Below are positions 1 to 11,276 of a stretch of 64,000 bases of DNA, one piece after another. The stretch is from Herpomyces periplanetae (lineage: Eukaryota > Ascomycota > Laboulbeniomycetes > Herpomycetales > Herpomycetaceae). The translations under genes were made by a program, and so were the position numbers. The DNA is taken from positions 62,001 through 126,000 of the forward strand of contig WMKJ01000009.1 of NCBI GenBank assembly GCA_009733715.1. The letters are read 5' to 3'. The notes under the pieces are model-generated. The model had not been told where the DNA came from, made no database searches, and saw only the letters and a list, made by a program, of their open reading frames with translations. How positions within the stretch are numbered: position 1 is the stretch's first letter; the number at the start of each line of letters is the position of its first letter.

Positions 1-487
1 TCACTCGAGATGCCAAAGTCCTTTGTGCCTCCAGCATCACCATTGAAGGCTCTCCATCCGGTCACGGGGAACACTCACTTACTAACTGGCTCTTACGTCG
101 GCTGCCCCAGGCACGTGATCACCATGAATTATTCCGGGAACCGCGCTCGACGGCCTAGGGCAGAGTGTGGCACACGATAATTATTAGTTGGTTGATCATT
201 GAAGCAATTAAGTGTTATACGGCACAGTTCAGCCAAGTCATTCTCATCAAAGTGGTGCAACACACATACAACCCATCGTGTAAACTTATACTACGCAAAT
301 CGTTAACATTTATTGCTTCTGGCGGCCTGCCTAACTTCCATGCGTTAAATCTTCTGCCAAAGTGTGAAGTAATCGAGTTATCATCTTTCAGTTCAACTCC
401 TTTTTTTCTCTCAAAGCAAAGTGCACAACAGCACAGAGTTACTGCATCCTTCTTTTGTGCGCGCACATGCATGCATATATATCTACT
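1..487. other. Window edge and upstream region of GUK1
   Basis: No gene is assigned here. A plus-strand frame is open from base 1 to a stop at 178-180, and short open stretches exist on the minus strand, but neither resembles a family I recognise. A CACGTGAT element lies at 112-119, about 370 bases before the GUK1 start; it belongs to the recurrent TCACGTG class described in the findings. Confidence 0.4.
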
Positions 488-1633
488 ATGCCAAGTGAAC
501 AAGTCAGCATCTCAAACCCCGACTCAGGCATGAAAGTCGATACGAAGCCGCCCCCCCCTCCTTCACCACCAGCCGGTCATAACGATACCGCGGCAATGAA
601 AATCCTGATACTGACAGGTCCAAGTGGAGCCGGCAAGAGTACTCTAAAGGATAAATTATTGAAAAAGTATCCCCATCTCTTCGAATTTAGCGTATCCCGT
701 GAGTCCCGTTCATACACTTTTGTATACATGCATACCTACATATCTTTACTGCTGAGAATTTGTTTCCGTGCAAATACCCTCTGATGTCGAAATTATACCA
801 ATACACAAGACGGCAGACGCTTGTTTAACATACTGTAATAATGTCTTCCTTGGCAATGTTAATGTCGTCCGTGTATGTGTGTGCGTGTGCATGTGTCCAT
901 GCGTGAAATACTCCTTCACTTTGTGAAGGAGGGAAGTCACTTAATTAACATTGTCGTAAGCGTAGGCACGTATTAACGAATACGAGCAGATACAACACGC
1001 AAACCTCGCCCGAAATCTACCCGTAACAGGGGTATAGGTGATCCAGAGTACGAACAGGATGGAATTGATTACTGGTTTGTTGATAAAAAAAAATTCGAAC
1101 AAATGATTCAGTCTGGTGATTTTTTCGAGCACGCAATTTTCAGTAACGAGTACTACGGAACTTCATTCGCTGCGTTAAATCGGATCGCTTCATCAGGGAA
1201 AATTTGCCTGCTTGATATTGAACAGGATGGTGTTCGTCAAGCTCGCCTTAAAGGCCTTCCAGTTAAAGTTCTGCTCATCGCTCCACCATCCCTTGATATA
1301 CTAAAACAACGGTTACTTGCACGACGTTCTGATGATGAAGCTGCCCTGAAACGTCGTTTGGACAGGGCAGCTCAAGAAATGACATCTCTACAAACTTCAT
1401 CTCCAGATGCACAGCAAAAATCTGATGGTCTATACGATCATATTATCATAAATGATGACCTAGACGAAACTTTCCAAAAAGTCGAAGAGTTATGTCTAAC
1501 TGCTTTCAATTCATCCCCAACTTCCACAGCCTCTTCATCATTTCCCCCTTCCCCTTTACCACTATCTTCAACCTCCTCGTCATCATCCTGTGATTCCTCC
1601 ACCTTGCTGCCCCCATTACCAACTCTTCCATAA
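488..1633 (+). CDS. GUK1: Guanylate kinase with Ser/Pro-rich C-terminal tail
   Basis: The enzyme phosphorylates GMP to GDP with ATP in the cytosol. There are two exons, 488-698 and 990-1633, giving about 284 residues against roughly 190-200 for the family. The P-loop GPSGAGKST lies near residue 42, and splicing restores the GMP-binding motif FSVSHTTRKPRP across the junction. Later family blocks follow: DYWFVDKKKF, the GDFFEHA and YYG segments, CLLDIEQDG and the arginine-rich lid RRSDDEAALKRR. A segment of about 15 residues is inserted between TTRKPRP and DYWFV, and the last 45 residues are Ser/Thr/Pro-rich. The start at 488 is the first ATG giving a full N-terminus; in-frame ATGs at 455 and 596 are alternatives. 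The intron holds a GT-rich tract at 871-897. Confidence 0.93.
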
Positions 1634-1846
1634 TTATGCCCTTCCTTTTTTCTGTACAAACTTAGTATAGTCGAGTACCTCCAGCCCTGTCGGCCTCATT
1701 TCTCGGGTAACATTCTCACAAATCTTCCCTTTGGAGATCCACTTATCTTTTCTCATCAAAACCGTTTACTTGACCCCACTTTTACCCCTTGACCCACTTT
1801 TAACTTAGTCGTAATCGCCAGAATCCCTAGCACAAAAAACCATCGT

Positions 1847-4800
1847 CTACGTAGGATTAGCTCCAGTATCAGACCCAGAATCCACAATTTCTTTGCGTCG
1901 TTTCCGGCTCGATTTATCTGAACTCTTGGACTTTTTTAACCGTTTCTTTCGCCCACCCGTTTCTTCATCCGTCGTCGATTCTCTATCTCCTCCATCTTCA
2001 ACTTCTGCTTCCTTAATTGCCCGCTTATACGCTAATTCTCGATCAATTTCTTGCATTCGTGTACGCTCATCCTCCATGCGTTTACGCTCTTCTTCTGCTA
2101 ATCTTTCCGCCTCCCTACGCTCCTCTTCTTTCCGCTTAATTTCTGCGTCTCGAAGTTCCTTAGCTTTTTGAAACTTTTCACGCTTCATTTCTTCATACTT
2201 TTTCTGATTCTCGTAGGCTCGTTCCAATTGTTTCTTAATTGTATTCTTGCACATATTAGCTCGTTGCTCAATGCTACTTCTCGGAAACGGTGGATTCTTA
2301 TTCTCGCATACTTCCTTGAATATCTCAATGGCTTCGTCAATCCCTTTCATCGCAAACTCCACCTCTTCTAAACTCTTTTCACTTTCTTTTAGTTGATACA
2401 CTAACTGTCCAATTTGCGTTTGAATAAACGCATTATTAAACTTGAGATGAATCAACTTTTCCCGCTTTTCCGCTTGTTTAGAATATTCTAAGGCTAATTG
2501 CATAGACCTAAACTTTTTATCCTGCCGTGACTTGAGTAACCAAGCTCGTCCCAAACACGTTAAAATATTTCCTTCTTCTTTCGCATCTTGTCCATTATCC
2601 TTCTCTCCCTCTTTACCTTCTTCCCCACGACCTTGACTCTTTTTACTCTCTTGACCCTCTCGACGTCGCTTCGCCAATCCATTCTCGTAATTCTCAATCG
2701 CGCGACTGTAGTTCTTCAATTCACAGTATGCATGTCCAACATTAACATATACATTTAAATCCTTTGTGGCCTCTCTCACTTGACTAAATATCTGTATAGC
2801 TAAATTCAAGTCCTTTTTATCTTCAGCAATAGTAATCGCTATGCCTTGAGCTGCATACGCATTCGTTGGATCAATTTGTAAAGCTTTTTCAAAAAATTCC
2901 ATCGCTCGATCGTACATTTTCTGTCGTTTTTCTTGATCGTAATTCACATCCTTTCTCATTTCCCGTGCGACTGTTAGATAAATATTTCCCATGGCTGTTA
3001 ATGAATACAAATCATGCTTATCCAAGTTCTGTAATGTGTACTTATAGTGCTTTTGTTCAAGATCTTCCGCTACATTAAGTGTCTTCTTCTTAACTTTATT
3101 TAAATGCCATCCGTAGAACGCCCGTATCTCAATATTATTCGAATGCTCTTCGAACAATTCCTTAAACTGCTCTCCCGCATTTTCATGCCCTCGTCTCTTA
3201 ACATCAATATAGACTAACCGTGCCCTAGTGTCAACATACCCTTCATGTTTTGCATGAATTTCTTTATACAGCTTTTCGGCTTCTTCTATTCGGTTCTCTG
3301 CCTCATAAACTCTTGCTAAATTGTAACTTATTATAGTGTTCAACGCCTCAATGTTTTCTGCATTTTCTGTTCCACTTTTGGCTTCGCCCTTAGTTTGGTC
3401 AACTCTGTTGCATGCCTTCAATGCGATGCTGAAGTATTCCCTAGCTTCAGCGTAACGTTCAAACTGATAGTGAAAACATCCAATGTTATTCAATAATTGC
3501 GATGGTAAATACTCGCGCAATGATTTTTTCAGAGCATCCTTTTCTTCGTCACTAATGTCTTCACCACTTCCAAATGCGCTTAGCTCAATTTCTTCCACTT
3601 GTTCTAAACATTGTAGACTTTTCTCCGGATAATCTTCGTACAATCGTGCCAAATACAGCAAAATACTTGAATCTGGTCCCGTTTTGCGCTTCCTATCATT
3701 CCAACTCGCGCGGACCCCTTCTAATAATGATACTGCCTTATTCCGTACACTGATCTTCGTTTTACCTCCACCCCGCCACTCAGTATTAAATACCATATCG
3801 GCTAACAATGCCCCCAATAAAATTACACATTCCTGTGTTTTGCTTTCCTGTACCATTTTTTCCAATAAAAATTTGGCATTTTCGACGTCCCCCATCCATG
3901 CTTTCATTTGTGCAATTCCAAATTTAGCTGCCCCTCCCCCACCAGTTCCCACTCCACTTTTATCATCACCCCTTGCTGCATCTGCCTTAATGTAGCACTC
4001 CATTGCCTTCTCTGCATTCCCTTCGTAATGTTCCTTACGAGCCAGTAGGTACCACCCATCACTAGCAATAGCATTAACATCTGTCCATTCAACGGCTCGT
4101 TTTCCTAAATGTTCTACTTGAGTCATAGCTTTTCTCATTAAAAAGTAACCTCCGAATGTAGCGCAAATTAGAGGAAAGTTTTCACCCCCAGGTAGCTTAA
4201 AAGCCTTCTGCGTGTATTCTGTCATTGCTTTCTTATAAGACTCGGCGAATTCAGGCTCATTAGTCGAGTATTGAGAGCTATACTGTAAATAATATATTCC
4301 CAGTAAGATATTAGCAATTTTGGAATCCGGATTTAAAGAAACAGCTCTGTCCCATGCGACTTTTGCTCCATCCTTGTAGCCGAGTTTCCAGAGACAACAG
4401 CCAATGCCAATCCGAGGATCAGGACTTAATAAATCAGGCGCTTTTTCGAGTACATTCTGATAGCCCTTCAAAGCTTCACCGTATCTAGCCATAGAGTATA
4501 AAACTCTAGCTCTTCCTAACATAGCCATTAAATTCATTCCATTACTATAACGCAAAGAGTCTTCAAATGATTTTAACGCTTGGTGCAAAGTATTCATTCG
4601 TTCAGAATCGTTAACACTAGTACTCAAACCACGGGTCGGTCCAAATAACGAAGCTTTTAGCAAGCTAAGTACACCCCATGAGAGAGACAATGGGGGATAG
4701 TTGGGCTTAAGTTGACTTGCTTCGTTAAGCGTTGCCATGGCCAGCCCAATATAATCCTCTTTAGTTTTCACATTGGCTCCTTCAATGTGGACACGAGGGG

Positions 4801-5221
4801 ACTCTCGACACTTTCCCAAATATGTCCAGCAAAGAGCGTTTAAAAGGTTAACCCTATCATCGAGTTTTGCACTTGATATAGACTTCAACGATTGTGTAAG
4901 CACACTGATTGATAGATCCAACTTTCCCTGTTTAGCATAAGCCAAGGCTATCCACATCCAAGTGTCTTTAGATATTTTTTCGTTCTCTAGGAGCATGCAT
5001 AGTTCCGATGGATCATCATCTAGCGTAGTAAGATCCACCTCTACGGCTTCTTCTGTATCACCACCCTCACTGATCGCGATATCAATAGTGGTTGGAACGT
5101 CTGAGAAACGCTGAAATCTTGATTTAATGGAAATATTATCCTCACAATTGTATCTGTCCTCCATATCAACTCTATTACCTCCACCGGCCATGCCGTTCGA
5201 GCGACAAGGAAGCGAACTCAT
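1847..5221 (-). CDS. CTR9: PAF1 complex subunit CTR9 (TPR protein)
   Basis: CTR9 is the TPR scaffold of the PAF1 complex, which travels with RNA polymerase II and promotes histone modification and elongation. The reading frame is uninterrupted, 1124 residues, close to the family length. TPR units run from about residue 90 to 900, for example the stretches DPTNAYAAQGIAI and DLNVYVNVGHAYCELKNYSR that are typical of CTR9. A long charged helix (EERREAERLAEEERKRMEDE) follows near residues 1000-1060, and the protein ends in a Lys/Arg/Ser-rich tail, also usual for the family. It is divergent from MED18 across a 529-base shared promoter and convergent with GUK1, with 213 bases between the stop codons. 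No introns are needed despite the length. Confidence 0.95.
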   Translation of the reverse strand: MSSLPCRSNGMAGGGNRVDMEDRYNCEDNISIKSRFQRFSDVPTTIDIAISEGGDTEEAVEVDLTTLDDDPSELCMLLENEKISKDTWMWIALAYAKQGKLDLSISVLTQSLKSISSAKLDDRVNLLNALCWTYLGKCRESPRVHIEGANVKTKEDYIGLAMATLNEASQLKPNYPPLSLSWGVLSLLKASLFGPTRGLSTSVNDSERMNTLHQALKSFEDSLRYSNGMNLMAMLGRARVLYSMARYGEALKGYQNVLEKAPDLLSPDPRIGIGCCLWKLGYKDGAKVAWDRAVSLNPDSKIANILLGIYYLQYSSQYSTNEPEFAESYKKAMTEYTQKAFKLPGGENFPLICATFGGYFLMRKAMTQVEHLGKRAVEWTDVNAIASDGWYLLARKEHYEGNAEKAMECYIKADAARGDDKSGVGTGGGGAAKFGIAQMKAWMGDVENAKFLLEKMVQESKTQECVILLGALLADMVFNTEWRGGGKTKISVRNKAVSLLEGVRASWNDRKRKTGPDSSILLYLARLYEDYPEKSLQCLEQVEEIELSAFGSGEDISDEEKDALKKSLREYLPSQLLNNIGCFHYQFERYAEAREYFSIALKACNRVDQTKGEAKSGTENAENIEALNTIISYNLARVYEAENRIEEAEKLYKEIHAKHEGYVDTRARLVYIDVKRRGHENAGEQFKELFEEHSNNIEIRAFYGWHLNKVKKKTLNVAEDLEQKHYKYTLQNLDKHDLYSLTAMGNIYLTVAREMRKDVNYDQEKRQKMYDRAMEFFEKALQIDPTNAYAAQGIAITIAEDKKDLNLAIQIFSQVREATKDLNVYVNVGHAYCELKNYSRAIENYENGLAKRRREGQESKKSQGRGEEGKEGEKDNGQDAKEEGNILTCLGRAWLLKSRQDKKFRSMQLALEYSKQAEKREKLIHLKFNNAFIQTQIGQLVYQLKESEKSLEEVEFAMKGIDEAIEIFKEVCENKNPPFPRSSIEQRANMCKNTIKKQLERAYENQKKYEEMKREKFQKAKELRDAEIKRKEEERREAERLAEEERKRMEDERTRMQEIDRELAYKRAIKEAEVEDGGDRESTTDEETGGRKKRLKKSKSSDKSSRKRRKEIVDSGSDTGANPT

Positions 5222-5750
5222 TCCTCTATTTGATTAAACCTGAAGAAGAAGCGCGTCTTCTAATTTAACAATGCCAATTAAGACGCGCAATTTAGAACTT
5301 TCTATCAAAAAGCCTCTTGTAAAAAGTATCAAACAATACACCCAAACGTAGGTGATTAAAACAACCTTCAGTTCAATGAATCATATAAACTACCCTTTCC
5401 ATTTCCAGTCATACGAAGATACACAGCATTTCTTCGCGTATGCCCGCGTCTTCGTCGGCCCTGCGTCAGATACCTGTCCCCTATTCTCAATCCTCTTTTC
5501 GTACTTTTTGTTTCAATTTCCTTCTCTTATCCTTCACCTAAACCATCCTCCTCCCTTCGCCCATGACTAATCTTAGATCACGTGCTGATTTCGCTAATTG
5601 CTATAAATTGAGCTTGGCAGGTTTTGGCGTCCTGCTCGCGCACATCACGGAATTTTCTGTTTAGAATCGTGTTTTTATTTGAATCTGTAAATCGAGCCTG
5701 GTATTACCTTCAGACATTTCGAGTTTTTGTTTTATCTTTCATGCATATTG
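5222..5750. promoter_or_regulatory. Bidirectional promoter CTR9 / MED18
   Basis: This is the whole spacer between two divergent start codons. It carries ATCACGTG at 5577-5584, 167 bases before MED18 and 356 before CTR9, and pyrimidine-rich DNA at 5500-5565. No open frame here resembles a gene. Confidence 0.6.
5577..5584. promoter_or_regulatory. ATCACGTG element
   Basis: bHLH-type E-box of the recurrent class, 167 bases before the MED18 start. Confidence 0.6.
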
Positions 5751-7042
5751 ATGATTCAACTTGAACTTTCGGCTAGTTTACCATGTCACCGCAAAGAGCG
5801 GATTCTACAGATTCTCGCTGGTCACGCCGCTATGGCTCCAGAACCTATTGAAGAATTGCATATTTTACTACGTCCTATTGACTTTTTTCCACCTGTTTTA
5901 TCAAACACTGAAATTGGAACCAACGAGCATCAGCCAACAATTACTAACAAAACTTCAAATGGAGTTCAATCAGATAATCGTATGTGAATTCGTATCGTAA
6001 GGTTTTCTTAGAGATCTTGCCCAGAACTACAGTTTGCACGTTAACTAAGTTAACACCGTTTATTATTCTGTTCATAGCTTCCTCTACAGCACCAATCCCA
6101 ACATCAATGCCTTCCAGAGGGTCCCCTGCATTTCAGACCTCAACCAGCCCTACCATTTCATCTAGTGCACCAGCTTTAACCTCTCAAAATTTCGCCTCGC
6201 GCTCGCCGCAGAATTTTGAGATGCCCGTCTCTCAAGCACCAACTGAGTCCGTTCGATTGTCATCTAAGATACAAGCTTCATTCCCCCACTCACAACCTGC
6301 TACGACACCTAAATCCACTGCACTAATCGCCCGTTTAGTAGCTAATATTGCACTTGTACGCCGGAAGACCGTTTCTTCCCATAATTCTCCTTTCATTCCC
6401 TCCCCAATATATGAGCCGTTACTTCATGCCACTCCGACTCCCGACATTCCTTCCGTCCTGCCACCTCCATCGTGGGATTTCATTGTCTACGAACCCCCCC
6501 GGCCGAATCGCAGACCTGTTCTCATGCGCACCGTTACATCAACTCGTTTTCTAAGTGGTAATATTCCTGCATACATTTCTGATTTGGGTTACAGTTATAT
6601 TAAACATTTCCTGCTAGCGGGAAACTATCTTGTTTTAAGTCACCTGGTTATTCGCATTTACGAGATTTTTCAGTTTCCCGAGTTTCGTTTACCTAAAGTA
6701 GCTAATGATTCTAAACCAGTCGATAAAACATCGGCTACCGGACCTATTGAAATTTCTACTTCATCCCAATCATCCCAGTTTACTTCAGAAGACAAACTTC
6801 ATCGAATATTTCAAGATCCCGTTCCACATTTCTCGGAATTAGAGCCATTGGACTCCCATCGGTCAGCTTTCTTAGAAGTATATATACGCCTTCCTGATGA
6901 TCCAAAATCAGAACTTTTGTCGGCTGCTCTAAATGAGCTGGAATCATTGCGAAAAGCCCTGAGTGATATTGTGGAACTAGTCGTACCCGACAAGAAATCA
7001 GTGGACAGTAGCGTTTCCAGTCGTCCTTCACAACCAGTTTGA
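5751..7042 (+). CDS. MED18: Mediator complex subunit 18
   Basis: MED18 (Srb5) is a head-module subunit of Mediator that joins activators to RNA polymerase II. Exon 1 is 5751-5979 and exon 2 is 6078-7042, about 397 residues. Exon 1 carries the family opening: QLELSASLP, RILQILAG and the signature PEPIEELHILLRP. Exon 2 has the central SWDFIVYEPP, RRPVLMRTVTSTR, the YSYIKHFLLAG strand-helix unit and the closing YIRLPDDPKSELLSAALNEL. Long Ser/Thr/Pro-rich loops make it larger than yeast Srb5. Two in-frame acceptors 12 bases apart (exon 2 from 6078 or 6090) are both usable. The ATG at 5751 begins the first conserved strand. Confidence 0.85.
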
Positions 7043-7195
7043 TTATAGCTGTATATCCGACTTCAATATTTTAGCCAACATCAAAAAGTTTGGCTTATGC
7101 GATTTTATTGTATTTTGCAGAGCCAAAATTACACCAAAAGCGGACTGGTTTGATGCTCCGGTGAGATTAAGTTTGTGGTACCACTGCGTGGACTA

Positions 7196-8249
7196 CTACT
7201 CTTTGGAATGGGAAATATTAGTTTTTAAGTTTTTAATAACAGGTCCAAGTTTGCTGAGAGATGGAAATCGCTCATAATCACCGAACCATGGATCAGTAGC
7301 CCAAATTCTTCGTATACATAGTTCGAACGGTCCCGGTATACGATCTACGACGCTGATACCGACACTACGAAGTCGGTGTCGTAGAGGGGGAAGAGGAGCT
7401 GGTGGCTCTATTACCATGCCGAAATTAGTTCGAACCATTGACGATAGTGAAATCTTAACAGTGTGCCATAAACCATCATTAGGTACGGAAAGACGATGTT
7501 GTAATATATCGGTGTCAAGAACGGCATCTGGAGCTCCTGGTTGAATGTTAACCATGTAATCACGGCCATCGGACCGGACTCGTAAAGCGATTGATTCGAA
7601 TGCGTCCAGATTCCACACAAATCGGCCAAAAAGATTAAGTTTGTGATCTCGAGTTCTCCAACCGGCGTATCCAGATCTCATGACATCACGAGAATCTTGA
7701 CGTTCGGGAATCTTCAGGGATATTTCACCGGAGAATTTCGCGAAGGCAGCGTGATCATCAACTTGATTGAAGCGGTCCATCATATATGGATCTAAATAAC
7801 TGTTTTTTTTCACAGATTCCCGAGTTAACTTGACCAATTCTTCGGTAATATTGGAAGGAGAAGTTGTGGAATTCTCGCGTGGAACAAATTCTAGTTTGGC
7901 ACGCGAAGCACCCCCGAAATCATCGTCTGACATGATTTTGCATTCGTCTACGGCGTGTGGGCTGGTAAAATCAATTAAGCACATTGGAGCAGTTGGTGGT
8001 CTCACACCTTCGGCAGATAGAGCTAAGGTAAAAATGGGTAAAGAAAACACACACGGTTAGTGCTTTGTTTCGAAAAATTTAAGATTTTATAAATGTTGCG
8101 ATAGTGAAATATTAAAAGGAGACCCCCAATATAATTGGTAGTTAAATTAAGTAGAATGATATTTTACCTATGCGTGTTATACGTTTAACTTCATTTAAAC
8201 TTCTTTCCCAAAAACCAGACGGACTTCGTAAAGTTGCTGTAAAAATCAT
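7196..8249 (-). CDS. CIA30: Complex I intermediate-associated protein 30 (CIA30/NDUFAF1)
   Basis: CIA30 is a mitochondrial chaperone for assembly of respiratory complex I. Exons on the minus strand are 8249-8168 and 8022-7196, about 302 residues. Exon 1 gives FWERSLNEVKRITRI, the usual N-terminal helix; exon 2 opens with CLIDFTSPHAVDECKIMSDD and DFGGASRAKLEF, then the CIA30 fold with SGYAGWRTRD, FESIALRVRSDGRDYMVNIQ and a C-terminal strand before IRRIWA. An in-frame ATG at 8342 would add 31 residues rich in Arg/Lys and Leu with no acidic residue, a plausible mitochondrial presequence, so the true start may be there. The gene is convergent with MED18, 153 bases between stops. ATCACGTG lies upstream at 8507-8514. 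Confidence 0.9.
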
Positions 8250-8342
8250 TGTTGAAAGGATCCAAGATAATTTTTTGATGAAACGCGCAGAATGTAGGAC
8301 CGAAACGGTGATTAGATTGAGGGGCAGCAAATACAAGCTCAC

Positions 8343-11210
8343 TGGAATTATAAAAATAAAGATTTATTGAGTAAGGAATATGATGCCAACTGTCGTGGGC
8401 CAAACGGACATACCATGCGTACAAACGTAAAAATCGCGCCATTCTTCAAGCTAAAAAATCCAAAAACTCGCTTATACCCAACGTTTGGCGTGATCCCCCA
8501 GGTCCAATCACGTGGTGCCACAAGTGCGGATTGCCGAACAGACGGTTAAAGGAGGAATGGTGAGAGGTGGTGATAATGAAAAGGTAGTAGTTAATAGACA
8601 TTTGAACGAGGTTTAGGGTGAAAATTGAAGGGAAGATTTGATGGCGAACTCCATACACATTAATTTGAGATTAGCCTGGACAGTTGATACATATGGAAGT
8701 TTTAGTTATCAGTGTGCCTTTGGCGCCGATCAATCCAATGGGAAATTTATGAAAGTTACAATGATTTGTCTTCCCGATTCATAGTATTCAATATTCGTAT
8801 TGCATTGTTAAAAAATGCACACTCTCATGACCATGAATGTGCTACATTTCTGCAAGGTAATCCCCGATCTCAAGTTAGCATTGGCATGATCTAGGCCGAT
8901 GTGCACCCACCCACATGTTATACGTATCCAGGCGTCTAATTGACGAAAAATAAACGCGGTAACTTCATGAATTAATCATTAATACCAAAAACATTCCATG
9001 CGTATTAAGAATAAGTTGGATGAACATAAGCTCGCTTCAATCAATTGGTACGGATGAATTTTCCTTTGAGCGTAATACTTATTGCCAGGCAGACCAAGGG
9101 AGCTTGGTCAGCTCTAAATTTCAAGAGTTAGCAAAGATAGATTATATTGAGTAAAATTGACCGATGGTGTAAAGCAATCGATTTGAACTGGGATATTCTG
9201 GTTTTGAAAGGATCGATGGACCGGCCACAACCATATATAAAAGTGAAGTGATTTGGTCTGTCGTATGTGCTACACCGAATTATCTTCATACCTCACACAT
9301 ACTTGCAGTCTCTTGTAAAACCTCGGATTTCCATTTAGTGAATTCAAATATCGGGTGTGCAACTCCCCCCTCGTCTGCACTTAAACACTGTAACGATAGT
9401 TTAACCAAAACTTGGACAAGCTTTAAGTTGACAAGCTGTTCGTCATACCTATCTACTACTCCTTAAGCCAATTAGTTGACGAATGTAATCGCATACCGGC
9501 GTAGCAGATACACATGGAATTACTAACTAAGCGAAGTAATTACCGTGTGCTAAGTCTCATAGTTTTGAGAACCACCAAACCCTCATTTGATTTTGCCGCA
9601 CTAGAAACGAAGAACAAGACTGGACGTGGCCAGAAGTACGACAGGTGAGAAATTTTCCAACACAAGAGAACGAAAACTATGCCAGATCCTCATTTATATG
9701 AGCCCGAAGATCAATGTGTCACATATGCCAGATTGTGGTCGGAACTAGCCATGCCTATGATGCTGCTTTAATGGCACAGCACAGCAATAAGTTGAACGAA
9801 TTAAAATACCCGCTCATCCCAGACTGAGCATTTAATTATCCATCCGCTGCATCATCAAATGCTAGAGCCATTAATGGCATGACCGGGGTAAATTGATTAA
9901 TATTGACTTGAAACAGTAACACTATATTGTAGACTATTCGTTGATTTCCTTCCAAGTCAAAATAACCCATCATTTAGATTGTGTTCACAACACACTTTAT
10001 TCGACAAGCAAGGCTACATTAATTAACATACCTTCCATCGATTTTCCACGACCACTGGTCCTAGGCAGATATTCTGTACTTTAACATGCTGGAAGCCCCG
10101 CATGCGTGATCTTGCCTGCGTGGTGTTTTAACGATAAAGCCTTTGTCCAGACTGCATTAAGCTTATTAAACGACTAACGGTAAGGTTCACAATCATATCG
10201 AGTAAATGTGGTGAACACGTGTTTAGACCAATCGAAATTTTGTGTTAATATGTAGTGTGGGTGTTGATAATTTATACGTATTTCCGACTAATTCATGTAC
10301 ACTTGATGGTTTTGTAATAGGGATCATATAGATACAATGGCAAAAAGTCTAGCAAGGTTTAGCTAGTGTCAGGTAAATAGAACCAAATTAACCTAAACGT
10401 CAAGTTGCCTCCTGGAATATATTGGTCATAGTTGATCGGTGATCCGCTTAACTTCGTCATACAACATCCGTAAAATCGGGACTGTACGGTCAACTGTTTA
10501 GTGTTAATTCGTTCTTCCTTGAGAAAAAAAATTGTGTAGTAACTAAAATGATACTTTGAATCATCCACGAGTTGTCGATCCTCATCACAACTTGCCGTGA
10601 ACACTTGTAGTTAATAGTATATAAATTAATTGTGATTAAAATGTATTCAAAACCCATTAACTAGTTAAAGTCTTCCGAAAAAACTTGTTATATGAATGGA
10701 TTAGTATGCCGAACCATCTTGACATGACCTGGTAAATCTTTTGCATTGTGATTCCTTATAAGATTTTATACTAAAAAAGGTTTTTTCACCTTAGCAATGG
10801 CATCCAATAGCAACATTTCCATGTAGGGTATATATCATTTTGTTCATTGAGAAAGTTAAGACTAAAGAATTTGCATAAATCTTTCAACATAATTTAACGG
10901 TAGTATAACTTTTCCTAAAATTCCAATGGTTAGCACATTAGCTTATTATACTAGATTTTTATCTTACCCACTATAGATAAACGAAAATATTTTGAAATGA
11001 AATGATATGCCCTTCCATTAAGCAGAGTTAGTTAATTATCATTAGATGAATCAAGCAAATAATGTTTCACTTGATAATTATTTACGCATTACTACATTCC
11101 CATAAACTCGTACAAATTTTCACAATGATATTAAACTACTTCAATCAATTATCACCAAATAACTTAACCATCTCCAACACTTCCAAACTAAAATCGACAA
11201 ATTGCCGCAC
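8343..11210. other. Gene-poor region between CIA30 and SOD2
   Basis: About 2.9 kb of AT-rich DNA holds only short open frames, the longest near 80 codons, none of which I can relate to a family. ATCACGTG at 8507-8514 probably belongs to the CIA30 promoter. I see no terminal repeats, transposase-like frame, tRNA or long tandem array. It may hold non-coding RNA or an eroded gene, but nothing in the sequence proves either. Confidence 0.4.
8507..8514. promoter_or_regulatory. ATCACGTG element
   Basis: E-box of the recurrent class, 165-258 bases before the two possible CIA30 starts. Confidence 0.6.
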
Positions 11211-11212
11211 TC

Positions 11213-11276
11213 TGCTGACTCAGCATTAGAGGTTTACCCTGTTATCACGTGAATTTGACGTCATAAAGTCATGTGA
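11213..11276. promoter_or_regulatory. Stress-type promoter cluster upstream of SOD2
   Basis: Four short elements are packed in 64 bases, 112-217 bases before the SOD2 start codons. TGCTGACTCAGCA at 11213-11225 is a 13-base palindrome around an AP-1/Gcn4 core. TCACGTGA at 11245-11252 is a bHLH E-box palindrome. TGACGTCA at 11256-11263 is an ATF/CREB palindrome. TCATGTGA at 11269-11276 is a one-base variant of the E-box. In fungi such sites bind bZIP factors of the Yap1/Pap1, Gcn4 and Atf1 types and bHLH factors; which one acts here is not known. Confidence 0.65.

Noticed and set aside
1-180. Open plus-strand frame at the window edge
   Set aside because: It is open for 59 codons but has no motif I know, and the opposite strand is equally open. 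It could be the end of an upstream gene; not enough to call.
455-487. Upstream ATG of GUK1 as the start
   Set aside because: It adds 11 residues with no family support, while the ATG at 488 already gives a long N-terminus. Kept only as an alternative.
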